Of a stretch of 64,000 nucleotides of DNA, positions 25,101-37,249 are shown in pieces. The notes under the pieces are model-generated. The model did no database searches and had not been told where the DNA came from. It saw only the letters and a list, made by a program, of their open reading frames with translations. The first letter of the stretch is position 1. Each line of letters begins with the position of its first letter. The DNA is from Hemibagrus wyckioides. Taxonomy: Eukaryota; Chordata; Actinopteri; Siluriformes; Bagridae. A program made the translations under genes and the position numbers. The DNA lies in the NCBI RefSeq assembly GCF_019097595.1, contig NC_080716.1, forward strand, positions 28,769,401-28,833,400, read 5' to 3'.

Positions 25101-28100
25101 CAGACGCACGCACTCTTGCGCGAGCACACGCAGACGCACGCACTCTTGCGCGAGCACACGCAGACGCACGCACTCTTGCGCGAGCACACGCAGACGCACG
25201 CACTCTTGCGCGAGCACACGCAGACGCACGCACTCTTGCGCGAGCACACGCAGACGCACGCACTCTTGCGCGAGCACACGCAGACACACACACTCTTGCG
25301 CGAGCACGCGCAGACACGCAGACACTCTTGCGCGAGCACACGCAGACACTCTTGCGCGAGCACACGCAGACACTCTTGCGCGAGCACACGCAGACACTCT
25401 TGCGCGAGCACACGCAGACACTCTTGCGCGAGCACACGCAGACACTCTTGCGCGAGCACACGCAGACACACACAGACACACTCTTGCGCGAGCACACGCA
25501 GACACACACACTCTTGCGCGAGCACACGCAGACACTCCCACCCTTGCGCGCACAAAAACACATACAATCTCATGCACGAACACACACACACACACACACT
25601 CTCTCTAGCACAAACACGGTGTGTATTTCGTGCTGCTGATCCACTTTTTTTTGGAAAACCCAAATGTAAACACACATACAGACGTGAGGAGAACGTTGGG
25701 AAACTCCACAAGGAAGTAACACAACCTCACACCTGAACTGGGAAGCGTGCACTGTGAGGCAGCACCGTTACCCTGCTGCACCTCCACACTGCTCTACCCA
25801 AATATCCCCTTTCAGCATTTAAACTCCAGTGCACATGGCTACTTTAACCCCACCCTGCGGGTTAATCAGGCATCCGCCTGCCCACTAGATCTCTGTAATG
25901 TCCAGTATTCAGTGCAGAGTTACTCATTCAGCAAGCTTACTGTGAGGGGATGTCCTCCACACTGCCTGCGCTCGGAGTATGGTGATCACTGCCCATGGCG
26001 TTAACTAGAATGAGGACGGGGGGAAAAAAAAAACACGATAAGTCCGAAGTCAACTTAAGTGTAGAAAAAACAAACGGAGCCTCAACTCACACATGTCAGG
26101 CAAGGAGGCCGCTCTGTTTGAACACCTGCATTGACAGAAAAAGAGCTAATCAAATCAAAGAAAAAGGAAAAGCAGACGAATAACAGCAGCAAAGCTTCAT
26201 CTGTAACTTACAATGTTTCTGCTAAATGAGAGAGAGTATCTTCATCAGCGGTCCACTCCTCACTGTCATCAGTGACTGTAGCAGAAAAACAAAGATACAG
26301 CAGATATTTAGAAACAAGGCCTGAGCTACAAGATCAAGAATCTGCTTAAGTGGTTTCATTAGAATTCACACACACACACTTACAGCTGCTTGTGAGAACC
26401 GGGTTGTAGTGTGAAGACCTAAGAGAAAAAGTAACAAATTCAGTTAGCAGCGTGACCTCGTTTTCTGAGAGAAAAAAAAAAAATCTCATCATAGACTTTC
26501 AAATAAAAAAAAAAGCCACAATTTTTACATTTCAATTCAATTACAGCTAAAATCTAGCTCAAGGAAATATATTTATAAAAAATATATAAATACTATAAAA
26601 TGATGCACATTATACCTTTTTTAAATTTGTCTTCATTTCTTTTGCTTTGTAAGCATTTGTTTTAAATCATGAATCTCTAGCTAATGTTATTTATTTATTT
26701 AATGTCATGTCAGCATTAATGGCTATTTTCATGGCAAGATCAAGGAAGGTTCATTTATGAACAATTTTACAACAATAAAATCTCACAAAAGTGTCAATAC
26801 AGCAGCTATAATGTTATGTCAAGAGGAAAAGACATGACATTAGCTAGCAGGATTGCGGCGCTCGTGGCATTCTGCTGTAATTGCTGGATAGGAAGCCTTC
26901 CGTTAAAAAATAAATAAATAAATCAAGGGAAACCAAGCAAATCTTTGTTTTAGTACAGGATTTGAAGCCGATAGCTGATTTAGGAAAAATAAAAATAAAA
27001 ACAAAGAAAAACAACAACAGTGGCATAATCGTGGAGTGTTGTGCACCAAACCAGGAAGTCAGTCTACTCCATGACTGATGACTGCATCCGTACACAAGCA
27101 CAGGTGTGCTTTATAAAATCCAAAAGGAAACTGATTAAATCCAACAGTGTCATGAAAAGCTTGACAACACATCACTTTCAACAAGAGCTCTGCAGGAAAT
27201 CTCACTAGAAGTGGTGCTTATTGCAACACTGCCATAAAACATTCTCAGAACCATCTCATCTGTCCTGAAGACTTTCCTGTGGTGAGAAACTTTACTTGAA
27301 TCAATACCGGATCAGGTATGAATGAGGGAGATTCACACCGCAGTGGTGTGTTTATAAAAGTACATATCGGTAGGATGGGTGTGTGCGCGTGTGTCCGTTT
27401 CTCCACCTGCTACTGAGGCTGAGTGTGTCGGCCTCACCATGTCCTCTCCCGATAGCCTGCGAGGCTCGCTTCCCCAACTCCAACATCTCCTTCATATTCA
27501 ACTCAACATTCATTACTGAAATATAGCCATCTACACACACACACAAACAATTACACCATTTCATACAGTAGAAAGTAGAACAGTTTTGATTACATATAAA
27601 AATAAACTGTAATGATTCTCCACAAGGGGGCGCATTAACCCTCAACACAATGCACTGATTTCTAGAGTTTGTCTGCTCCACTGCTGTGAAAGAAACTTTA
27701 CTGTTTGTGTAACATACAGTTTGTATTATGGCTTTTATTTAAAAATAAATTATTAAAAATCACATTTGCACTAATTTGGAGATGAAGGAATGTGAATAAA
27801 TTTTGCCAATTTTCTCCCACTAGCCTGTAATGTGGTGGAGAACATAAAGAAAATAGAGAAAATTGCATTAAAGAGCCTCTGTGGAGGTGCAGGTTTACAG
27901 TGTTGCCACCTTACACTTGTTCTGCGAGTCCCTGGCCAGCCATTTGCCCTTAGGGCAGTTGGTGGTGCGGATGATGCTGACCGTGTCTCCGCTCTTCACC
28001 TGCAGGTCGTGCTTGCGCAGTTTGCTGGCCAGCAGCACGCGAGCATGATACATGGGCTCCTCCTGTCCGGTGATCTACTGGGGCAGATAGAGAAGTGAGA

Positions 28101-31100
28101 GGAACACAATAACATGCTGTCTGCACTCGAGATTCTTCAACGTCTGAATATATAACAACATACAACATAATATTTTGTGGACCAAGTGAGGAAAAAAGCT
28201 CAGGTCTGTCGTTCTGCACCCAAGCAGGTTCTGTTATCTTTCACAGCTTTATCTATTTTTGCTCTTTATAAGTTGACTAGCCGTTCGTATGTTGCTATGT
28301 CCTGGTTTTCACCTGATATGAAGTACACAATATTTAATATCTGATCAGGTGCCTGCTGCTAAGCAACTAGCTGTACACTACATCGTTTCAGACTGCATAC
28401 ATGTGGCAGCACAACATTTGATGAGGATCACAAAAGCCATGATGGATCCGCATGGTTTCATAATCTCTGGTAAAAAGCTGTGCTAACTCCCGCTTCTGAA
28501 TTACATGTGTGAAACGTTCCTCTAGCTTGGGTTAAAGAATGACGAGAACCCGGTGGTTAAACACAGTGTGGATAGCCCTAACTTTTAGAGTTTTAGCAAT
28601 CAGTAAAATCAACTTGAGCGAACATTCATTTCTTCGTGACTCTCCTTTTGGCTCTGAAACAATAAAATAAAACCATCAATCTCTTCATCTGCTGAAGGTA
28701 ATAACAGCTTACTCTACAAAACCGCCAACGAAAATAAAAGCCAGAACAAGGACTGAACAACATTGTAGCTTCTGAGCATTGACAAGACTCGAGTAATTGA
28801 AAGACTGGCAAATTCATGCTGAGCTGCTCGGCTGCTTTGACAGGTAATAATTTTCTAGTGTACTTTGTTATCCTTGGAAAAATGTGTCAAAGATAATAAG
28901 CATAGCAGAGTCAGATGGATAAAAAAAGACACTCACATGTCTGGGTACAACTGTGAGCTCTGTTTGCTTGGATGTAGTTACAAAATGACTGATGGAAGTG
29001 GGTGGGTTTAGTCTTTTAAAATTAAACAGATCACCAACACCCATCAAATTCGTTTTAAGACTTCGGGAAAAATCTCACAAAGCACCAATTAGTGTATGTG
29101 TGCGATGGAATCACTCACTTTAAACTTCTTTTTCATCTCGTTTTCTTTTTTCTCCTTCTCTTTCTGCTCCTTCTTCTCTCGCTCCAGTCGCTGCTTCTCT
29201 CTCTTCCGAGCCTCTTTCTCATCATGGTGGTCAGGGCTCCAGCGCTCCTTCTTGACTGATGCACCACTATAAAGACAGAACATAAGGGATGTATCTAATG
29301 TGTGTCTAAAATTTATGATAAATGCCAGATGACTTGCTTCAGACATTGCAAAACATGAAAGATAATTATAAAAAGGACAAAAGGTTTGATAGAAGTGTTT
29401 ATTAGTCGTAGAAAATTAACCGATATAGCTATAATAAGACTTGTACCATCTCATTCCTGAAGGTTAAAGTGCTACAGTTTACAGCAAAGTGCCAACACTG
29501 GAGACTCATTCTATAAATGTTTCATAAACATCTTAAACAGTCATGACTTCAAGTACACCAGTTTTTTATGTGAATAATAACCTCCATACAAGTCCCTGTG
29601 TACCTTCATACTACAAAAACAACATTACAAATGAGCACATTAATATTTGAAGGTGCACTCCTATGCTGCTGTTACAGAACACTGTTCTATATACTCAAAA
29701 TATGGACACCATATCAACAGATAGCTCCCATTTTTGGAAAAATGGTGGTGAACAGCTTTTGCACACCAGGAACAGCTGTATATTAGTGTTGTAATGCTGA
29801 GACTCATCACTTGGAGGATGTCTCCACATGAACAGCCTGGGAATACATGAGACTGTGGTGGATGGTACCATTTAGAAACTATGAACTGCAGTTAATATGA
29901 AGGGATTTGCATTTAAGTTCCCATCAGTGATCAGCTAATAGTTTTAACAAGACAGACTTCAACGCTACACAACTACAATTTAAATGAATTAAATGCACTC
30001 TGCCCAGGGGACCTGCTTGATCATTCCCCATCTCTTGACAGATTTCAGATAGCATTCACTGAAAGAAGGTCTTCGGAGAATGCGACAGTTTGTGCAGAGA
30101 AGCTTGATATGTTTTTCTCTCAACAACTAAAAAGTCTTTATTATAATTAATAATATAATTAATAATTACAATTAATAAATTTTACCACTAATTTCTTGCA
30201 CTCTATGATCAGGTAGCCACTAGGCAGACAGTGGGTTGGACCAGAAGGCGATGGAATAAATTCGGGTCTTTATTTGGATTTGCGATGACTTGTAGTAGCA
30301 AGTACTCAAGTACTCCACTTTTCACATTAGATGGAAAACATACTGCCAGCATTTGTTTCTATTATCTCTCTTATCTGGAAGGAAAGCCATCACCGTTTTT
30401 TAAAATCCATGACTAAAGAGCAGTACCTGTCCCAAACAGCAGGGGTCACACCACTGGGTTCAGAAGTCACATTCATCCTGCAGGTAAATGAGATTCCAGT
30501 GAAAACAGAATAATAAACATATCAGATTGTAGGATTAATAGTTTTCAATAGATCTGACATTACTAATGCAACAAACTCTACATACACCTGTGTGACATGC
30601 CATACACTTTTGCGAGTTTCCTCCTTCTGTAATAAGAAGAATAATTAAAGCAAAGAAATACCACACATCTGATCACTTACAAGTTCTAAAAAGAATATAG
30701 ATGGAACCTTACTCACCCCTGGAGACTCCGCATAGGGATCTGAAAACAAATAATACAAATAACGTCAGGTCAAGCAGCTGTCTAAGCTAACCTTCATCAT
30801 TAGCAACATATCTTTTAGCCGCGTAAGGATTATTAGTGGCCTCAACACTTACTCTTCGGAGCTCCTTTCCTTTTGCGGGAGCTTTGCCCGAAATTGAATT
30901 TGCTGATTGACTCCACTTCTTCATAGACATTGTCACAGACTTCATAATGATCATCCTTCTGGATGATGCTGAAACAAAAACAAACCTTACACTCACTACC
31001 TGGTATGTAAAAGTGCTATCCCGATCTAGGGGATACTGATCTAGGACCATTTGTCAAGAATTTCAAGCAATTTAACTAGCACATTCCAGAATCCTTTTTC

Positions 31101-34100
31101 CAGCACAATACAAAAGAACATTTAAGCTCAATATCCATCACATGGCTATGGACTTAAGAAAAGGCAGGAGCTAATTTTAGGCCCAGATTCCACTGAAGGA
31201 GGCATGGCTTCTGTGGCTGTCAGCAATAGTGAAGGACATGTGACCTCTACAGTAGTCAGGCCCATTGAAAAGGGCGTGGTCTCTGTGCGTCAGCCCTAGT
31301 CAAGGGGGTGTGGCCTCTACGCCTATTAGTCACAGAGGTATGGCTGCTGTGCTCGAGATGACAAGTGAAGGAGGCATGGCCTCTACACTGGTCAGTCCCA
31401 GTGACAGAAGCATGGTTTGTGTACTTGAGTTTCCAAGTGATGAAGGTGTGGGCTCTAAACCTGTCAATCCCAGTTATGGCCTTTATTTATATAATTACAT
31501 GGACATCCCAGAGTCCACCTACTCTACATGCAACATTCAAAAAAGAATAACAGATGCACATATTCAAGAGTCTTTACCAACAACCTAGCAGACATAAGGA
31601 GATGGAAACATACCTTGGTTCAGATGGAACTTCGCTGCTCATGTGGGAATCAGTCAGTATGTTCTGAGGAAAAGTCATCAAGATCTCAGCAGTAACAGCT
31701 TCCTGGAGCTGAGCATCACATGCTGTGACTGACTGGGAATCAGCTACATGTCCTAAACTGAATTCCTGCAGATTAGCATCCGCAAGGTCCAGAGGACCTG
31801 TACCATGCTTCTGATTCACATTGTTGTGAAGACTGCTATCTTTCGCGTCATCAGGTCCAGGTGGTGGGGCACTGATGTCTGTAGGCTCCATCTCCAGAGC
31901 AGCAAGATTAATTTCATTGGTGTTTAAAGCTTCTAATACAGAACTGGCAAATTCTAGGAAGTGAGGAGTGTCAAACTGAAGAGGTGGAGGTGGTGTTGGT
32001 TCATTCTCAGCAGCCACAGCTTCAGAACCAAGAGCCATTACTGGAAGAACAAAAAACTTTAGTTTTCCTACAGTCATGTGGGGGAGTTGTGAAGAATTAA
32101 CATGCAGCTTTCAAGGAGATATTTTTCAGCCTTGATCAACATTTAATTTGGGTAAAACCTATTCAAAGTGTCAAATAACTGAGCAGCTGAGGGTGAAGGG
32201 TCTTGTTTAAATACCCACACTTGGCACTGCATACAACCATCTGCTTAGAAGGTCAAAGACTTCACCACTGAGCTACTACTTCCTTATCATCTCTATTTTA
32301 AGCTACATCACTATATTAAGTGTCTTCCTCAGATGAACAACTTACTCATGGAGGCATTTTCAGTTGTGTTTTCCAGCTCATGGGTCCTGTAAGCACTCAA
32401 ATCAACATGTGGTGGTCTTGGTGGTTTCTTGGGCATCAATCCCAATGAGGTTATGTCTGGCAAAGCTTTGACAAGAGGAGGAAGATGGACACCAGGCCAT
32501 ACAGGCTTCATATCACCATTCAGGTGCAAAACAGGTCCTGGTCCTAAATGAATGCCATAATACAATACATTTTCAGAGAGAAAAGAGAAAACATGGTTTT
32601 AGGGTAATCTAACAGATTCAGAGCTTGGCAATAATCCTAGAATACCTGGTATGTCTTAGAATATTTGGAGAAATTGTTAAAAATATGACGTCAATGAAGA
32701 TACAAGCTTGAATAAACATTTAGTTTGATACCGTGCAAGCCAACATGCTCAGCAACACTAGCTAACTAAAGCTAGAAATTTACAGACATCATGCTACATT
32801 AGTTAGCCAAACGGCTTTGACAAACACATAACATGACTGATACTCAAGTGACCATGTTTTTGTGTTGACAAAAACAATACAGCATATGGCTAATTTAATT
32901 GTACATGGAAATGTCATCAACATTTGCTAAATATAGATATTAAGTCTTCCATTTGAAAAGGCAAAGCTTACAAAGGGCACATTACCAAGTTTTTCATTAT
33001 GTATTAACTGAACTTTTTGTCCAATCAAGAAACTCCAGTTCCATTTGGTCAACTTACTCTGATTCATACCATTGGATTGTGGTAGACTTCGGGCAGTGAT
33101 AGTTGGCGAATTAGTAGGCCAATATCCTAACCTGACAGATGAAGATTCTGCATCACAGTGAATGTTTTCATACTCTACAGGAGGAGGAGGAGGGGGACTC
33201 TCCAGAAGCCCTTTACTGGAGTAGAAGCTCTTGGGTCGGGTATAGACCAGGAGGTTCTTGGGTGAGAACCTTTTCTTGGCTCTCTCCAGAGTGCTGAGGA
33301 CGTGAGGAATGCTACCCACGTTAGATGGATCATCGGCTGTAGGCGAAGGTGTCAATGGATGCTCTGGGCTTGAACAGGATGACCCCGGGTTTGACCCCCC
33401 ATTGTGGTGGCTGAATCCGTTCTCCACAGTGTTCCGTTCAGACTTGCTACTTTCAGGATGTTCAGCATTTTCCAGAATGTCCTTAATGGACTTGGTGAAC
33501 TTGGCGGGCTTGAATGGCGCCGGCATGGCCTTCTTCTTGCACTTGATTGGTGACGTAACCAGCTTAGAGGGAGCACTGTCCTCTTGCTTTGGATTGTTAG
33601 AAGAGGAGGAAGAGGATGTAGGCAGCACAAGAGGCAAGTGGCGATCTTTGAGTGAGCGTCTTGAAACTCCACTCCCAATGCCGTTCGTGTCGGGTGGAAA
33701 AAAAGAAGACGGCACAACACTGGGTCGTTTGACCGATAGCATCTTTTGGTCATCTCTTACGTTAAAGGGTAGGATGGCTGGATTTTTTCCCTCCACTGCA
33801 GACATGGGTAAAGAACTGGAACGATTTGCTATAGGTGGAAAGCGTTTTGGTTTATCCAGAACTACGGGCCTATCTTTCACATGGCTCCCCTCCTGAAACT
33901 TGGCCCGAAGGGATTTGAAATCAATAGCAGCCTCCTGTAGTGGGTTAAAAGAGAAAGGAAATGACACTTTATTATTAAATAAAATTATTAAAGCTTTAAT
34001 GAAATGCTAAAATGCCATAAGCATTAAACAAAAACTTAAAACATGCATCACATTTCATCATTTTGAAAGTACCCAGGTTTTTGTGTGATGACTGAGGCAA

Positions 34101-34794
34101 CAGTGCCAGATGTGTTTTCTCAGTGACCATGGCTTTGCTATATACAAAACGATTAATCAGATGTTTCTCTCATTGCGACCTTTACAGCACCATCACATAC
34201 CTAGCTACTTAATCAACTTAAAATTAGCTGGAAATTTGACGTTACAGCAAAAGCCAAGAAGATGGAAAGGACAACGTTGCAAGAAAGAAACTCAAATGAC
34301 ACTCAGATGAGTCCAAATGTAGCATTGCTTCTTTCATAAGAACCTTTTTTTTAGCCAACAGGCCTACAGGGTTCCAAAGCACATTAAGGTAATATTCCAA
34401 TCATATTTTCCACAAATAGGAGTTAAATGCACTGTAATCTTTCCAAAGATACAACAGTAATCAATGCAAATTGAATTCATTGCCACGAAGATATTAGAGA
34501 AAAAGAAAAATATAAATTGAACAGAAACATTATATTGGATTTCAGATGTTTTGAAATAATGCTCAACAATTCACTTGTTAGAAATTAAACAGTACAAGGT
34601 CTTATTAAAGTATAAATAAAATTTTTCTTAACATTTGTCCGAGTTTAATCGTCACAGATATCAGGAATAAAGCGCTGATTCCGCTTATTAGAACAACAAA
34701 CAATTGCAAATTTTGTATTAAAAACAATAAGTTCGAGGAAAAAGGTGAAAATAAAGGTTTAATCACCAAAATGCTCGCAAGGTCCCCTTACCAT
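22188..34794 (-). CDS. fyb2: FYN-binding protein 2 (ADAP-like T-cell adaptor), complete
   Basis: Cytoplasmic adaptor of the FYB/ADAP family, known to couple receptor signalling to the cytoskeleton. Coding exons: 34794-34792 (start codon only), 33934-33058, 32543-32346, 32040-31614, 30968-30853, 30739-30717, 30626-30586, 30477-30427, 29266-29119, 28074-27915, 27530-27407, 26418-26384, 26275-26212, 24018-23920, 22717-22704, 22479-22446, 22260-22188. Phases all agree; 2487 nt, 828 aa. The N-terminus MEAAIDFKSLRAKFQ matches the family's FKELRAKFQ. Next come long Ser/Pro-rich disordered regions, a KKPPRPPHVDL motif, tyrosine motifs (HYEVCDNVYEEVE) and a Lys/Glu amphipathic helix ending KKKFK. That helix leads into one helically extended SH3 domain (DLQVKSGDTVSIIRTT, GKWLA, YGYISV). 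The C-terminus is PPYVEDDQFSFTDVELL then PPPELYADYA. FYB1 is the main alternative; synteny with c8a/c8b and a single hSH3 favour fyb2. Middle small exons (30.4-30.8 kb) rest on phase logic and are less certain than the rest. Confidence 0.9.
24551..25548. repeat. CpG-dense 30/24-bp minisatellite in a fyb2 intron
   Basis: About 34 copies of a core CTCTTGCGCGAGCACACGCA stand in tandem. Copies 1-4 and 7-26 are about 30 bp long, and 18 of them (24721-25260) are letter-identical. Copies 5 and those from 25324 on are mostly 24 bp, with a few longer. Each 30-bp unit holds five CpGs and nearly alternating purine-pyrimidine. All unit lengths are multiples of 3, so every frame stays open for 340-390 codons; these are not genes. 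It lies in the intron between fyb2 exons 26275-26212 and 24018-23920. Confidence 0.97.
31193..31473 (+). repeat. Diverged ~35-bp minisatellite in a fyb2 intron
   Basis: Eight units of 32-36 bp follow the pattern GAAGGAGGCATGGCCTCTA, then a variable part and GTCAGTCCCAGT. A single related piece occurs in c8b intron 3 at 49689-49745. The intron lies between fyb2 exons 32040-31614 and 30968-30853. Confidence 0.8.
32168..32283 (-). mobile_element. tRNA-derived SINE fragment in a fyb2 intron
   Basis: GCTGAGGGTGAAGGGTCTTG and CACTGAGCTACTACTTCC match the family at 46433. Confidence 0.6.
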
Positions 34795-34995
34795 TCTTAT
34801 TTCTTCTCTTCATGTACTAATAGTAGTTATAAAAATAATAATAATAATAATCACAATTTGGAGAGAAGGACACCGCATCCGCGTCTTCACTAACAAACCA
34901 CTCACTCAAAAAAAAGCTCGTGCATGCGCGCATTCGTCGCCAATTAATGCGCGCGCGTCCTCGAAGTCCCGTGAACGCGCACTGATGCGTGCACT
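34795..34995 (-). promoter_or_regulatory. fyb2 5'UTR and CpG-rich promoter candidate
   Basis: Upstream of the fyb2 start codon, which is the last three bases of exon 1, lies an AT-rich leader with (AAT)n at 34830-34848. Beyond it is a compact CpG cluster at 34919-34993 with GCGCGCG runs and a CCAAT at 34940-34944. The divergent c8a gene starts 1.2 kb away, so the interval probably holds both promoters. Confidence 0.4.
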
Positions 34996-35889
34996 GGGCT
35001 AATTATTGGGTTAAAATGGTTTGGATAAAACATTTTTACACCGTTTTCCCTCAGGCATGATATGTCAGTCAACCCAGAAGGTGTGTTGTCATTTTGGTGA
35101 TTTTAGATTTCGGATCTTAGAGTCGGATCATTTGGATCAGCTGACCAATAAGAGTCGACTCTTTAGGTTTCCAAACAGCTCATTGCGTTTTCCTCTCTAG
35201 TTTGCAATCTCGCGATTGTTTCTCTTTGTTTCATGTAATCTTACTCTACCTTAAATAAATCAACATGACACTACTCACCATTTACACTAATGAACAATTC
35301 AACAATTCAATAAAAATCACACTGCAAAAGACAAAATAATTGGGCGGTTAAAAAGGGGTTTAAAAGATCTCAGTAATTCACCAAAATGATTCGGTTCAAA
35401 GAGTCGACTCGTACGCAAACGACACATCCCTGTAGCGTACAAGCACAGAGCCTTTGTATGTGTTACCATAAATAAAAGTCCTCTACCATTAACGTGCGTG
35501 GAACATCAGTACAGCTCTCATAGAAAGTAATTATATATGTGTCAAGTAGTTTTCCATGGTAATAATAATAATAATAATAATGATGATAATAATCATTCAC
35601 ATTGCAAATATGCCTACATCTCAGGTCTAAGTGTTTAAATTGAATGTCAACCTGAATAAGACATGAAATGCCATATGAGTGTTCTTTTGTCACACTGTTG
35701 GTTTGCAGTCAAATTAAAGCATCTTTAATTTGAATCTTGAATCTTGAATCTAAAAGGTCCCACTTTACACAATACCAACAAGTGCATGCAATTTCAAAAC
35801 TCTTGTGTGTGATTGTGCTGTGCAATGTCCAGAAAAGAGTTGTGTTTGTTTATTTGGAGGAGGAGATTTACAGGAACGTGCAGCCAAAC
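34996..35889. other. Intergenic fyb2-c8a
   Basis: Contains a dispersed repeat at 35312-35490 and an (AAT/GAT)n run near 35562-35592. Nothing else was recognised. Confidence 0.7.
35312..35490 (+). repeat. Dispersed repeat copy upstream of c8a
   Basis: AATCACACTGCAAAAGACAAAATAATT, GATTCGGTTCAAAGAGTCGACTC and GTTACCATAAATAAAAG are shared with 41981-42135 in the same orientation. Confidence 0.7.
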
Positions 35890-35996
35890 TGAGCAGATTG
35901 TTTACTTCCAGTCAATTATTTACCATGAGAGATATTGATACTGTCTCTGAATCACATCTAGCTTTAGCGATCACCTGAAAAACAGCTGTTTCGGCC
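35890..35996 (+). promoter_or_regulatory. c8a proximal upstream region with FOXA-like site
   Basis: TGTTTAC at 35899-35905 fits the forkhead (FOXA) consensus expected of a hepatocyte gene; an AT-rich CAATTATTTACC follows. C8 is made in liver, so the site is plausible, but a 7-bp match is weak evidence. No TATA box stands out. Confidence 0.25.
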
Positions 35997-36221
35997 ATGA
36001 GGCTGTTTTTCTCTACTTCTGGCTTTTGTGTTATTTTGTCTGTGATTTTTGTCGGCCAGATTGCTGAGTCTGTTGGATTCCTCCGGAGCTCATCCCATAA
36101 CTGGTAACATACAGCAATCTTGTGTTCTTCTTCCTCAGTAAAATCTCTGATCTGATACAGTCATGTGGGTTTGTGCTTGTAAGGTTGGGTTGTGTTACTG
36201 TCATACCTGATGTATTATAAG

Positions 36222-36276
<55 letters not shown>

Positions 36277-36306
36277 GTCTTTCTTTCTTTCTTTCTTTCT
36301 TTTTTT

Positions 36307-36337
<31 letters not shown>

Positions 36338-37206
36338 CTCTTCGCTTCTCTTCTCTTACTTTCTTTTCTTGCTCCTTCCCTCCCTCCCTCCCTCCCTCCC
36401 TTCTTCACTTCTTGACAAAAAAGCAAGACAAATGCAGACACACAACTACAGAGGTTTACAATGTCTGGAAAAATTATTTTGCTGTTCATTAATCTCAGAC
36501 ACACATTAGTAACAACCTGCTCACCTTAAAACTTATTGTCTGTGGAATAAGGAAACAGCAATCTAAAAGTGGAATGAGGAGAGTGAAGTCGTAGATTTCC
36601 TGTAACTTGCTGTGATATTAATGTACTTTAATTACTCTTAGTGCAAATTCATTTCCGTTAATCCAGCAGCGATTACCTCTCTGTCTCTGTGTCTCTGTCT
36701 GAAGGACTAACGTCTTCTCCAGAAGAACTCGAGATGCTGCATCACCCATTCCTATTAACTGTAAGCTGAAGAGTTGGACGCCATGGACACCATGTACCGT
36801 TTGCACAGAGGAAACGGTAAAGACCGGAACAGAAAATATTCGGCAGCCCATTTCACTCACTCCTGAATTGCTGCAATTCCAAAAACATACCTCGCTGCAT
36901 GGATTGTTGATGGTTTGACACAATCCTACCAAGATCAGAACTCATCCTCTTCTGACAGTAGATTGTGTGATTAGAAATCAGCACCTTGATCAGTGTAGGT
37001 ACCATGATATACAGCGTGCATTCTGTACTTTGCAGGTGCGGTTTCAGTATGTGGAGCGACACTCGCAGTTCGGAGGCGAAGGATGTGTTCACAGCCAGTG
37101 GGATAAGAAACTGTGTCCTGATCATAGCAACTGTGAGCCTCAGGATGAGTGTGGAGACATGTACGCCTGTCCTGAAACAGGTATGTGCCTCCATTCAGCA
37201 TCTCTC

Positions 37207-37249
<43 letters not shown>

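Noticed and set aside
24551..25548. CRISPR array
   Set aside because: The units are directly tandem without unique spacers and the host is a vertebrate; it is a minisatellite.
24534..25736. Open frames of 340-392 codons on both strands (repeated LREHTQTHA, CSRKSACVCV and similar)
   Set aside because: They exist only because the minisatellite units are multiples of 3 nt. There is no start context, domain or splice logic, and the region is intronic to fyb2.
27436..27438. Stronger-looking GTGAGG donor in the fyb2 exon at 27530-27407
   Set aside because: It leaves the wrong phase for the following TDDSEEW exon; the weaker AG|GTGGAG donor at 27406 keeps it.
30787..30852. Minus-strand NPYAAKRYVANDEG stretch following a fyb2 exon
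   Set aside because: It resembles the next exon's NPYAES, but a TGA separates it from the upstream frame and the intron would be only about 15 nt.
33309..33896. 195-codon plus-strand frame
   Set aside because: It is the antisense shadow of the long fyb2 exon 2, whose frame shows family similarity on the minus strand.
36031..36504. 157-codon minus-strand frame rich in KERKKER
   Set aside because: Translation of the CTTT repeat in c8a intron 1.
36717..36723. Later AG acceptors for c8a exon 2 after CTCCAG and CCAGAAG
   Set aside because: Both create TGA with the TG left by exon 1; the upstream acceptor at 36703 keeps the frame.
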